Assembly (NCBI RefSeq): GCF_001039355.2
Contig: NW_019775494.1
Location: 195,939 to 257,513, forward strand
DNA length: 61,575 bases
DNA from: Lingula anatina
Lineage: Eukaryota; Brachiopoda; Lingulata; Lingulida; Lingulidae
Direction: 5' to 3'
Part shown: piece after piece, positions 26,415 to 37,576 of the stretch
Layout: every line of letters begins with the position of its first letter
How positions within the stretch are numbered: position 1 is the stretch's first letter
The notes under the pieces: model-generated
What the model saw: the letters and a program-made list of their open reading frames with translations, nothing else
What the model was told of the DNA's origin: nothing
The model's database searches: none
Made by a program: the position numbers and the translations under genes

Positions 26415-29400
26415 TGGGTTTGATATGCCAGAGAAGTCATTGATCTGATCTTTTTACTGTGGTTTCCTCCTCTTTTCTTTTCTCTTCTTAACCTTCTCTT
26501 TTCATTCTATCTTTCTTTCTTTCCTTTGCTTTTTTTCGTCTCCCACAGGCAAGCCCATCCAAAAAAAAATCACTGAGTTAATAATTAAGAGACAGATAAA
26601 ATCCGATGTAATATATTGTTTACGGTAAATATGTTAAAGTAAATAGAATTGTTTTCAAGATTTGGCTTAATCCCCCCTAAAGACCACACTCGCCCCAATA
26701 CCCTCAGTCAAGTCCGTGTCAGAAAAGATTAATTTGGTATAGCATGCATTGTGAGCGTTGGTCGCTAACATGAAGTTGTACAACCGCAATGGATATAATA
26801 AGGGCATGGCATTCGTATTACACTCACCAATAGAATGGTTTAAGTGGAAGATTTGTGTTTCCAATGAGATTAAATAGTGAGTTAAATACTCCTTTGGTCG
26901 CCAGCGGCGATCAACTGGTGGTCAAACTGTCACGTGTATTAGGACCCTCCCAAGATGACCATTCACTTGGCCGTTAAATCAGCGGGCGGACACTCCGATC
27001 ACCCGTTAAACAATGACCAAGAGATCCACAGACATGCCAGTAAAGCCCCGGTCATTTAAGTGTCAATGCAGTCGTATTGGTGGGACTTACGTCCTCTAAC
27101 ATGGCCGGCGATCGTTCCCACGCGGTTCCTACCTGGGGTGAACGCTTTGAAGGCACTGAAAACAGCAACAACCCGACCTAATTAATGCCATGCCAAATTT
27201 CCTTTAAGTCGATACGTGGGACGTGAAAGGTAAAGAGGTTACAGGTATTGGCAAGTGAACTGCGATACACCAAATTGTCATACTGGATATAATAAGCTGT
27301 GAAATGAGCATTGACCTTGGGGGGAAAGGGATCACCCCTGGAATGATCTGCGGGGTTGGAGCCTAATCTGTGGTGGGAAAGTAAGCGCTCTCTGACTCGG
27401 TGCTTTACCGGTAACGATTATCATTTATTTTGTGGGATACAGCGATACACTTGCATAGCCCACCTGTATGGAGTAAGCTTATGATATCCAAAACTTCAGT
27501 CTGAGCTTTGAGAAAAAACATGGCGGGCGTGTTCCGAAAGTTGTGCATGCAGTATTATTCATTTGTGTTGACTAAGAAGATCTAAACCTTAATGATGATG
27601 TGGCCAAATTCGTGAAACGTGGTCAACCAAATAAAAAACTTCGAGCTGATTTTCTCATTTTTTTCTGTTCTCAAAAACATCCTGAGTTTCGGAGGCTTCG
27701 TGAAGCTGATCACTACTAACTTTTCCAATTTAACTCAAGATCACCCTGTGTTTCGGACCCTACCATTAACCCACTGTCATAATTGGCTTTCATGTGCCTT
27801 TTGCATTAAGTTCGTTTAAACAGTAGACACACCCTAAAGGTTTGGGCCAATTCTCAACATATGGCTAATTTTATGTAGATGATAAGGAATTTTGACAACA
27901 AACTTTCCTGAATGTCAAACTTATTACATAATTTTACATTTCTTGGTTGATAATTCATAATCGCAAAAATAATCATTAATGCATTTATCTCTTATAGTAA
28001 ATAAAATTAAAGCTAAAAATATAGGTAACATGTCAGGTGTGTAACACTTTTGAGCTGCAAATGATTTCAACCTCTCTTTTTATACCATATAACTTTTAAA
28101 ATGTCTTATTATGATGCTTATTCGCCTTGCTTTTTTACTGGTATGACATAGTTTTCATTTTGTATATAAAGTTTTATTATTTATGAGTTCTTTCTTTGCC
28201 TTAGTTGACCGAAGACAGAAGTAAAATGTGCCAAGAGTGTAACACTAACATTGCAGCTTATCTCAGTGTACTGTTATATTAATTAAACATAAACTCTCTC
28301 ATTAGAAACAACAATTAAAGAACTTTTGTTTAAAATTTAATTTTGTCAATAACAAAATTCACTAAAATGTATATTGGGTTCTTCCTTCCCCCTCCCCCCT
28401 TATGAGCAGTGCAATACATACATGTATGATACAATATAATTAATCATTTGTCTCCATGTAAATTTAAAACATCCTTATATAAATAATTTCTAAGCTTAAT
28501 CTTTTTCCCTACAATCCCATTCCTCAATAATTTATAACAAGGATGAATATTTGGGTTATGAGACAAACAGTTAACCATTTCTAAATGGTCCAAATATGGC
28601 ACACGGGACCTGTGCANTGGGTTTGATATGCCAGAGAAGTCATTGATCTGATCTTTTTACTGTGGTTTCCTCCTCTTTTCTTTTCTCTTCTTAACCTTCT
28701 CTTTTCATTCTATCTTTCTTTCTTTCCTTTGCTTTTTTTCGTCTCCCACAGGCAAGCCCATCCAAAAAAAAATCACTGAGTTAATAATTAAGAGACAGAT
28801 AAAATCCGATGTAATATATTGTTTACGGTAAATATGTTAAAGTAAATAGAATTGTTTTCAAGATTTGGCTTAATCCCCCCTAAAGACCACACTCGCCCCA
28901 ATACCCTCAGTCAAGTCCGTGTCAGAAAAGATTAATTTGGTATAGCATGCATTGTGAGCGTTGGTCGCTAACATGAAGTTGTACAACCGCAATGGATATA
29001 ATAAGGGCATGGCATTCGTATTACACTCACCAATAGAATGGTTTAAGTGGAAGATTTGTGTTTCCAATGAGATTAAATAGTGAGTTAAATACTCCTTTGG
29101 TCGCCAGCGGCGATCAACTGGTGGTCAAACTGTCACGTGTATTAGGACCCTCCCAAGATGACCATTCACTTGGCCGTTAAATCAGCGGGCGGACACTCCG
29201 ATCACCCGTTAAACAATGACCAAGAGATCCACAGACATGCCAGTAAAGCCCCGGTCATTTAAGTGTCAATGCAGTCGTATTGGTGGGACTTACGTCCTCT
29301 AACATGGCCGGCGATCGTTCCCACGCGGTTCCTACCTGGGGTGAACGCTTTGAAGGCACTGAAAACAGCAACAACCCGACCTAATTAATGCCATGCCAAA

Positions 29401-30819
29401 TTTCCTTTAAGTCGATACGTGGGACGTGAAAGGTAAAGAGGTTACAGGTATTGGCAAGTGAACTGCGATACACCAAATTGTCATACTGGATATAATAAGC
29501 TGTGAAATGAGCATTGACCTTGGGGGGAAAGGGATCACCCCTGGAATGATCTGCGGGGTTGGAGCCTAATCTGTGGTGGGAAAGTAAGCGCTCTCTGACT
29601 CGGTGCTTTACCGGTAACGATTATCATTTATTTTGTGGGATACAGCGATACACTTGCATAGCCCACCTGTATGGAGTAAGCTTATGATATCCAAAACTTC
29701 AGTCTGAGCTTTGAGAAAAAACATGGCGGGCGTGTTCCGAAAGTTGTGCATGCAGTATTATTCATTTGTGTTGACTAAGAAGATCTAAACCTTAATGATG
29801 ATGTGGCCAAATTCGTGAAACGTGGTCAACCAAATAAAAAACTTCGAGCTGATTTTCTCATTTTTTTCTGTTCTCAAAAACATCCTGAGTTTCGGAGGCT
29901 TCGTGAAGCTGATCACTACTAACTTTTCCAATTTAACTCAAGATCACCCTGTGTTTCGGACCCTACCATTAACCCACTGTCATAATTGGCTTGCATGTGC
30001 CTTTTGCATTAAGTTCGTTTAAACAGTAGACACACCCTAAAGGTTTGGGCCAATTCTCAACATATGGCTAATTTTATGTAGATGATAAGGAATTTTGACA
30101 ACAAACTTTCCTGAATGTCAAACTTATTACATAATTTTACATTTCATGGTTGATAATTCATAATCGCAAAAATAATCATTAATGCATTTATCTCTTATAG
30201 TAAATAAAATTAAAGCTAAAAATATAGGTAACATGTCAGGTGTGTAACACTTTTGAGCTGCAAATGATTTCAACCTCTCTTTTTATACCATATAACTTTT
30301 AAAATGTCTTATTATGATGCTTATTCGTCTTGCTTTTTTACTGGTATGACATAGTTTTCATTTTGTATATAAAGTTTTATTATTTATGAGTTCTTTCTTT
30401 GCCTTAGTTGACCGAAGACAGAAGTAAAATGTGCCAAGAGTGTAACACTAACATTGCAGCTTATCTCAGTGTACTGTTATATTAATTAAATATAAACTCT
30501 CTCATTAGAAACAACAATTAAAGAACTTTTGTTTAAAATTTAATTTTGTCAATAACAAAATTCACTAAAATGTATATTGGGTTCTTCCTTCCCCCTCCCC
30601 CCTTATGAGCAGTGCAACACATACATGTATAATACAATATAATTAATCATTTGTCTCCATGTAAATTTAAAACATCCTTATATAAATAATTTCTAAGCTT
30701 AATCTTTTTCCCTACAATCCCATTCCTCAATAATTTATAACAAGGATGAATATTTGGGTTATGAGACAAACAGTTAACCATTTCTAAATGGTCCAAATAT
30801 GGCACACGGGACCTGTGCA
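26415..30819. repeat. 2.2-kb tandem duplication with single N at the seam
   Basis: The left copy (26415-28616) and right copy (28618-30819) align at a constant offset of 2203 bp with only a handful of substitutions and no indels that I could find. A single N sits at 28617. The left copy ends abruptly inside sequence that continues past 30819 in the right copy, and the right copy starts inside sequence that precedes 26415 in the left. That is the geometry of two overlapping contigs that were not merged. Confidence 0.9.
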
Positions 30820-30960
30820 ATTTCTTAGAAAGAAGAGTAGCCGTCTGACGTTCAGGAAAACCCTGGGGGAGACAGACAAGAGACCATGCCAGCCTCTTGT
30901 AGCCCCTGTGAGATGAATCTAAGGACTGAACTTTATATCTTGATTTTTTGCGTCTTTTTA
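30647..30960 (-). CDS. Possible orphan terminal exon, unrecognised
   Basis: About 95 codons, open on the minus strand from just after a poly-T tract to a TGA at 30647. The translation has normal-looking composition (for example GYKRLAWSLVCLPQGF and RSRVPYLDHLEMV), and TTTTGAAG lies at its 5' side. I recognise no family. The longer 145-codon ORF that runs upstream through poly-A, GT and GA repeats is an artefact. The 3' part is repeated in the left copy of the 2.2-kb duplication, cut at the N. It could be the end of a retroelement ORF or chance. Confidence 0.2.
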
Positions 30961-30965
30961 CTTCA

Positions 30966-31034
30966 AAAAAAAAAAAAAAAAAAAAAACGCGCACGTGTGT
31001 GTGTGTGTGTGTGAGTGTGAGAGAGAGAGAGAGT
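30966..31034. repeat. Poly-A / (GT)n / (GA)n tract
   Basis: About 21 A, then GT repeats, then GA repeats. Confidence 0.95.
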
Positions 31035-31365
31035 TTGTGTGTGCGTGTGATTGTGTGTGAGTGAGTATAGATGTAGTTAGTCACCGCGGGAAGACCCTGT
31101 TACTAGCTAGCGGATCAAAATAAGATACATAGACATTCGAGGCAGGAGGTTGTTTATTTGAACGGAAATATCTTAAAGCAGATCGCTTCTCAATTTATAT
31201 TCATGGTGAATCTTTATGAAATGTCAAACGGATATGATTTCGATTTTTCTAAGTATGTTAGTACCAAAAAAAAGCTACAGAAGTCAACAATAATTCCCAG
31301 TTTTCCTGGTGGTTCGATTTTCTTTATCTATTTATCCGTCAGTCTGTTTTTCTATCTGACAGATT

Positions 31366-31391
31366 CCTTGTCTGTCTGTCTGTCTGTCTGA
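31366..31391. repeat. (TCTG)n microsatellite
   Basis: About six TCTG units. Confidence 0.85.
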
Positions 31392-34300
31392 AAGAATGAC
31401 TGGCTAACTTTCTACCCAATTATTCTTCCGTTCGTAAGTTTATTCGTTCTTTTGCTCGCGTGTGTTAATTAATTTGTTCGTTTAATTATTCGATTATTTC
31501 TTTCACTTGCTCTACACACTTACCATTACTTTCATTCGTTTTTATGAATATATTTCAAAATATTCAACTCTGAAACAAGGGCAACTCTACTGAGTGGCAA
31601 AAAAATTCTACTTCTTTTTCAGATTCTGGTGTTTATATGATTAGATGTTCTCCCTTGTCTCGTGCTGTTTTTGTCCTCGTTTTACATGGTTACTGGCTCA
31701 AGGAAGAATTGGCGCGCAAACTTAGACCGAGTTCACATTTAGTTTAGCTGCGCCAAATCTGAATCTGTCTCAGCCTGAGTGACGTATGTATAATCACTGT
31801 GATAAAGTCGCTTCGTACGACGCATGTTTTTCGGGTGAAAAAAGCCAAACTTTTATTCTAATGAAATTTGATTCGGCGTGTATAAGCAAATGGAATTTAA
31901 TTCTAAGTTGTTTTAAAATTACAGAGTCGAAACCTACGGCAGCAGAGCCGTAGAAGATTCAAACCATCTTTTCTCAATGTGACTTCACTCCTATCGCGTG
32001 ATTTCATCATTGTCCAACCCCAGTCCATTCACTCTAAATCGATGCAATTAATCCCGGAATAAACTCCCTTTGTTCATAGTCATAGTAACTTTACTTATTC
32101 ATGTGCACACAGACGGTTGTCTTGGGCGTTACTGGTGGATCAATCATTGTGAGTAAAAAAGCGTGTTTACTATAGAAATTGTTTACGCCGAGGCGCCTCC
32201 AAACACGAGTAGTGTTACGTGAATGCGTGCAAGCAGTAATCTGAGTAATAGGACCCTCGTTGAAGAAATGACTCGACAGACTTAGCCAAGCTCTTTTTAG
32301 CAAACAGGTTATGAAAAGGCGATACAGGCTTTAATTTAACGCATTGCAAAGTTGAAGAATTAAGTTATTTAATTTGAAAGAATGGGAACGATGACAACGT
32401 ATAGTAGAAGTCATAGTGGGTATTTACATCTACATAAATACATAGATAATGCATTTCAACGTACCAGTACATGAGCAGAGAGTAATAATATATTACAATT
32501 GACAGTGCATTGAATATACAATCAAATTAGCAAAACAAAGTGGAATTGCCACTTTTTTATATCTGAACTGATGTATGGTCCAAACATAAACTTAATTTTT
32601 ACTGTATAATTACATTTCCCTTTGTTGTTGTCCTTTATTATTTTGTTTTTGTTTATCTCTATTTTCTATTCTCATCTGTATATTTATGCATCCATTCTTA
32701 TTCATTATTTTCATTGTCTTTATCTCAATCCAAGCCTGTTGTGTCATTTCTCACACCTCAAAAACAGTGGGACAAAGACTGCAAGTGCATATTCTTAATT
32801 CCCCAGTTTTTTCTTTTTTTGCCTTTGCAACTTTGATATGTGTTGTCCCTGTTTCAAATCATGCTTGAGATTCGTGATTTCACCTTGTTTTTCCTCTTTT
32901 GCTCATACATCTTTTGCTTCGTTTTTAATATTTTAAAAACATATAATTTACCCCTTTTTGTCCCTATTTTTCTTTTAGTGCACTTTGCTACCTTACGTTG
33001 TAGTTAATGTTTTTTGTAGTTAATTTCTTCCTCCTGACCCCCAGACTCAATGTCCATTAGAACGACTATCATATATCATCACCTTTACGTTTCTTTTGTT
33101 TTGTTCTACGTTTTGTCCATTTCTTTATTACTCTAATATTTCTCACGCTCCATCGCTTTCTATCGTCATTAAGGTATTTCTAGCAACCATTACTTTTAAA
33201 AAGATGCATATGCACTCTTTGACTCTGCCGATTCGACCAAGCATCATCACGAAACAGATTGCATGGTCTTAATCTCAAACAATGCTGTAAATATCCCAAC
33301 GATTTTTTCTTTTTTCTCTCTTTCATCTCGCTAATAATAAGTACTTCTTAATTTATCAATCTGAAAATTGTCGAAAGGCAAGTCAGTTATTATAGCATTA
33401 AGGTGAAGCGTCCACGGCACATTAAATATTCACAGGGCGCAGCCAGATGATTGCTAATTTTGTGTCAATTTTAGCGGCGAAAAACCACATTTTGATGGTC
33501 GTTCAATCAACATGACAAAGGCGAAAGCCAGCGGAAGCATATGGCTAATTAGGGCGTAAACACGGCCCCGTACTGTGCACCATCCTCGTCGTATTAAAAC
33601 GCCACAGGAGCCGTCACTGCCGTCAGACGAACACCGATGAAAAATTGAACAAAAATTTGATCAGTTCTTTCATGTTGCACCCGAGGTCAGAGCTCGGCAC
33701 ACAGAAGCGCAGATGCGACACGCTCAACTCTTGCTCTTTAATACTCTATTGTTGGTGAAACTATGAAATGCATATAGAGTTTAGCAACCGTAAAATAGAT
33801 ATAAGTGGACAGATAAATCGATTGGATTATTTTCATGTTTTATGGCCCACTTTATGGCTTTTCCTTTGACCAAGAAATTAGATAGAAAAGCCAAAGGTCA
33901 ATTGGATGTTAATGCCATCATTTATTGTTATGGTAAGAAGCGTTCGGTGTTAACTTATACACGTAGACAGAGAAAGAAAATATCAATCACTGCACAAGTT
34001 GCATTTAATATAATTCAGTGAAAAAGAAAAAAAATAGGTTTCATTCGTGAAATACATTGTGATACTAAATCAAAGCTTTTCAATTTTCAAGTTAATGTTT
34101 CCCAAAAATAATTATAAATGCACAATAGATGAATAGTGATGAGTAGTAATATATGTAAATAAACAAAATCATAAATTAACAGGTACAATATAGATGGATA
34201 AGCTTAATTATACATGCATGTACTATTAAATAAATAAACGAATTAATAGACAAACATTGTGAATTTATGCTCCAATTAATATGATAAATATATTTAAACT

Positions 34301-34778
34301 GAAAAATTATAATCGTTCCTAACCACCCCACAATGAAGCAGAGCTATGAATTACCAAAGAGGGAATAATCGTCTATTGTTTGCAACATATCTTAAAGAAA
34401 AATTGGTCCATGGATTTCGTTTATCATTTCTTCATCTGTATAACAGTAGTCCTTGAAGATCTTGTATTTGGTTGTCTTTTGGATTTAATGATTCAGATTA
34501 GACTCGCCAATTGCACCTTGGAATTTGACATGTGTATGAAGTTTTAAAGTAGAACTGCGGCCTACTCGATCCCCCGTCCACACTCCCGTCAACATTATAA
34601 AGTTGTCTTCCGTAACGCAGAAGACACGTCAGCTACAGAATATAAAGGACTCCATGGAAGGTTTTTGTACAGGGATGAAAATCTGTTCCCAAAAAATAAA
34701 AAAAAATACTAACGCGACATGCAGCAATCTACAAATTCCCAATCATGCATTTAAAAACAAAATTATACAATTTAAATA

Positions 34779-34829
34779 AAATATTTATTTATTTATTTAT
34801 TTATTTATCTATTTATTTATTTATTTATT
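34779..34829. repeat. (TTTA)n microsatellite
   Basis: About 12 TTTA units with one TCTA variant. Confidence 0.95.
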
Positions 34830-35934
34830 AGCAAACACAAATTATCAACCATCTGGGATAGGCTCTTATACTAAGTTTTAGCCTTTTGTATGCCTGGTTT
34901 AGTATTAAATGGTTCAAAATCATTTTTCAAACCAGTGAAAACATTCAAGGTTGCCATTAATATTTTCTCCAATTACATCACCAAAAAAGGGGAACCCATA
35001 CATATACGGTACAATTTCACATATCAGAATCTGTCAGGAGATGGCTTCAGTTTATTAACTTTGTTGTCAGATAACCTCTGTCTTTTCTTTAGGATATTCA
35101 GATTATATTATCAAATCATACATGACTGATAAGAAAAGAGATAGCATTCACCAGAAATGTGTTAGGTGTGAAAATTGCTGTCGCAACCATTGTGTTGCAC
35201 TCAATCAATTACCCAGACTGCATTGCAACACCCGGAAATAAACAACATAAAACAAAATCTGCTGCTGCGTAATTCTCTTGTAACGATTTAACGAGTGAGA
35301 CATTTAGTGAATTCAATCAAATTTGAAAGGTAAGGCACATAATGCATTTTCTATTACTTTTCTTAGTTATGGGGCATGCCATGTCACGTACGTTATCAGG
35401 TCCGTTGTCTTAGTTTTCTGCCTCAAGTTACAACTGTTTTTGTCATGTACCGACTGCAAGTCTAATTTTGCCCATTTTTTGTCTGTATCAAAATGCCGGT
35501 AGATATAGGAATTTAAATTCCACTCACTAAAACAGATAATAAGTTCAACTGCTGCAAGTTAATATAACGTCAGATAGGAAAAATTGAGCTGAAAGTGCGT
35601 TCAGTCCCGACGACTTACCGGTAGTATTCAATTATTGGTTTAGCCCAGTTTCTATTTTTCCTGCCCAAATATAAAAGTTGCGAAGATAAGTACGTCTTAG
35701 ATATATATTTTATATTTATAACTGCCAAATTAAATTAGATTTCGTCCAAAACTTTTAAAGGGACACCAAAGTTAGTATTAGCACTGACATTCTTGTGTTA
35801 GAAAAGCATTTTACTGGTACTTTTTGATACTAGTACACTTCACTTCACTTCATTTAAAGGGTACATATTCAGTGTGGAGCTGGCTGTTGGCATGGCTGTA
35901 TATTTTGGGAGTACATGTTCACCTAAGACTTAAA

Positions 35935-36612
35935 NNNNNNNNNNNNNNNNNNNNNNNNNNNNNNNNNNNNNNNNNNNNNNNNNNNNNNNNNNNNNNNNNN
36001 NNNNNNNNNNNNNNNNNNNNNNNNNNNNNNNNNNNNNNNNNNNNNNNNNNNNNNNNNNNNNNNNNNNNNNNNNNNNNNNNNNNNNNNNNNNNNNNNNNNN
36101 NNNNNNNNNNNNNNNNNNNNNNNNNNNNNNNNNNNNNNNNNNNNNNNNNNNNNNNNNNNNNNNNNNNNNNNNNNNNNNNNNNNNNNNNNNNNNNNNNNNN
36201 NNNNNNNNNNNNNNNNNNNNNNNNNNNNNNNNNNNNNNNNNNNNNNNNNNNNNNNNNNNNNNNNNNNNNNNNNNNNNNNNNNNNNNNNNNNNNNNNNNNN
36301 NNNNNNNNNNNNNNNNNNNNNNNNNNNNNNNNNNNNNNNNNNNNNNNNNNNNNNNNNNNNNNNNNNNNNNNNNNNNNNNNNNNNNNNNNNNNNNNNNNNN
36401 NNNNNNNNNNNNNNNNNNNNNNNNNNNNNNNNNNNNNNNNNNNNNNNNNNNNNNNNNNNNNNNNNNNNNNNNNNNNNNNNNNNNNNNNNNNNNNNNNNNN
36501 NNNNNNNNNNNNNNNNNNNNNNNNNNNNNNNNNNNNNNNNNNNNNNNNNNNNNNNNNNNNNNNNNNNNNNNNNNNNNNNNNNNNNNNNNNNNNNNNNNNN
36601 NNNNNNNNNNNN
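35935..36612. other. Assembly gap (run of N)
   Basis: 678 undetermined bases. ORFs drawn across it on both strands are meaningless. Exons of INTS10 may be hidden here or displaced from here. Confidence 1.
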
Positions 36613-36751
36613 AAAGAAAATAGCCACTCCAGTTCGAAAGATACGAAAGAAAATTAGAGACAGACGAAGAAGCACTCAGACTGTGTATGTTGGGAGGGAG
36701 GTGGGGCGGTGGAGGACACTTAAAGCTGAGTTAGGACTCACATAGGAGGCA

Positions 36752-36774
36752 ATGGCGAAACTACTCCTCGACAC
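36752..36774 (+). CDS. Candidate short first coding exon (MAKLLLDT...)
   Basis: An ATG in strong context (GAGGCAATGG) opens eight codons and ends at a textbook donor, GACAC|GTGAGTATG. It lies just after the gap and upstream of the first visible INTS10 exon. Its phase (two leftover bases) does not fit the 37577 exon directly, so an intervening exon would be needed. It does not resemble the known INTS10 N-terminus. Confidence 0.2.
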
Positions 36775-37246
36775 GTGAGTATGCGCTTCACAGGTCTCAA
36801 GTGTGTCTGATTATCATATTATCCTGTTCACAATAAATGACAATATTTGTGCTCATACAAAGTTGGTTACGTGTATAAGAGCGTTTTGGGCTTTACGTTT
36901 TCTGTTTTTGATCGGTACATGTACCGAAAAGATGGACAGGCGGCACTTACATGTCTGACAAGTTTCGCTGTGTAGTCGTGACGTCTATTTCATTCTGCCT
37001 GCTGTGATTGGTCGTAAGCGTGGGAAAATCGAGGTCGTGACCTTGAGCCGGAAGTACTTCTGGCTGTGCTCCGAAATCATGATAAATAGTTTTCGTTTTC
37101 TAATTCTTTATTCTAGTTGTCTTAACAGGACTTTTGTGACCCAGACTTATTCATATAATAATAAACAATCTCCCAAAACACAAATCTGATCAAAGTTTTA
37201 CATAGAACCTGCTTTTATACATTAATCTAACCCACTGAGTTGTCCT

Positions 37247-37321
37247 TTAAAGATGCTCATTATAAGTATAATTAGTGACATTTATAGATAAGTTTGTTTT
37301 TTGTACAACGAGCATCTTTAA
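37247..37321. mobile_element. 75-bp TTAA-flanked mini-hairpin
   Basis: The ends TTAAAGATGCTC (37247-37258) and GAGCATCTTTAA (37310-37321) are perfect 12-bp inverted repeats including TTAA. It is followed by an (AAT)n tract. The TTAA termini recall the 4641-4978 element. Confidence 0.5.
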
Positions 37322-37576
37322 TAATAATAATAATGATAATAAAAGTAATTATGATGATGATGGGAATAATGATAAGTTAATGCATTATTACCTAGGCCAA
37401 ATCAATCTCAAAGCTGTTTGCAATTAAGAGATGAAAATAAAAGATTCTAAAACATACCAATTGAAATTATTATTTCCATGCATACTTGAAGGTACTTACT
37501 GCAGGTAAAATGAAATGAAAACGACATATATTAATGTATTAGAGCATATTTTATAGCCTTGTAATTACATTTCCAG

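Larger units (their letters stand above)
15986..37576. other. Gene desert between Fezf and INTS10
   Basis: No convincing coding exon was recognised over about 21 kb. ORFs such as 15998-16312, 16613-16909, 21018-21353 and 25396-25782 lack family motifs. The region has microsatellites, two tandem duplications with an N at the seam (21832-23302 and 26415-30819), and a gap of Ns. Repeat-poor, mixed-composition islands (about 17750-18020, 25050-25780, 26880-27480, 33400-33720) could be cis-regulatory; some carry TAATTA-type homeodomain sites. Confidence 0.5.

Noticed and set aside
35824-36675. Long ORFs on both strands at 35824-36657 and 35923-36675
   Set aside because: They run through the N gap; almost all residues are undetermined.
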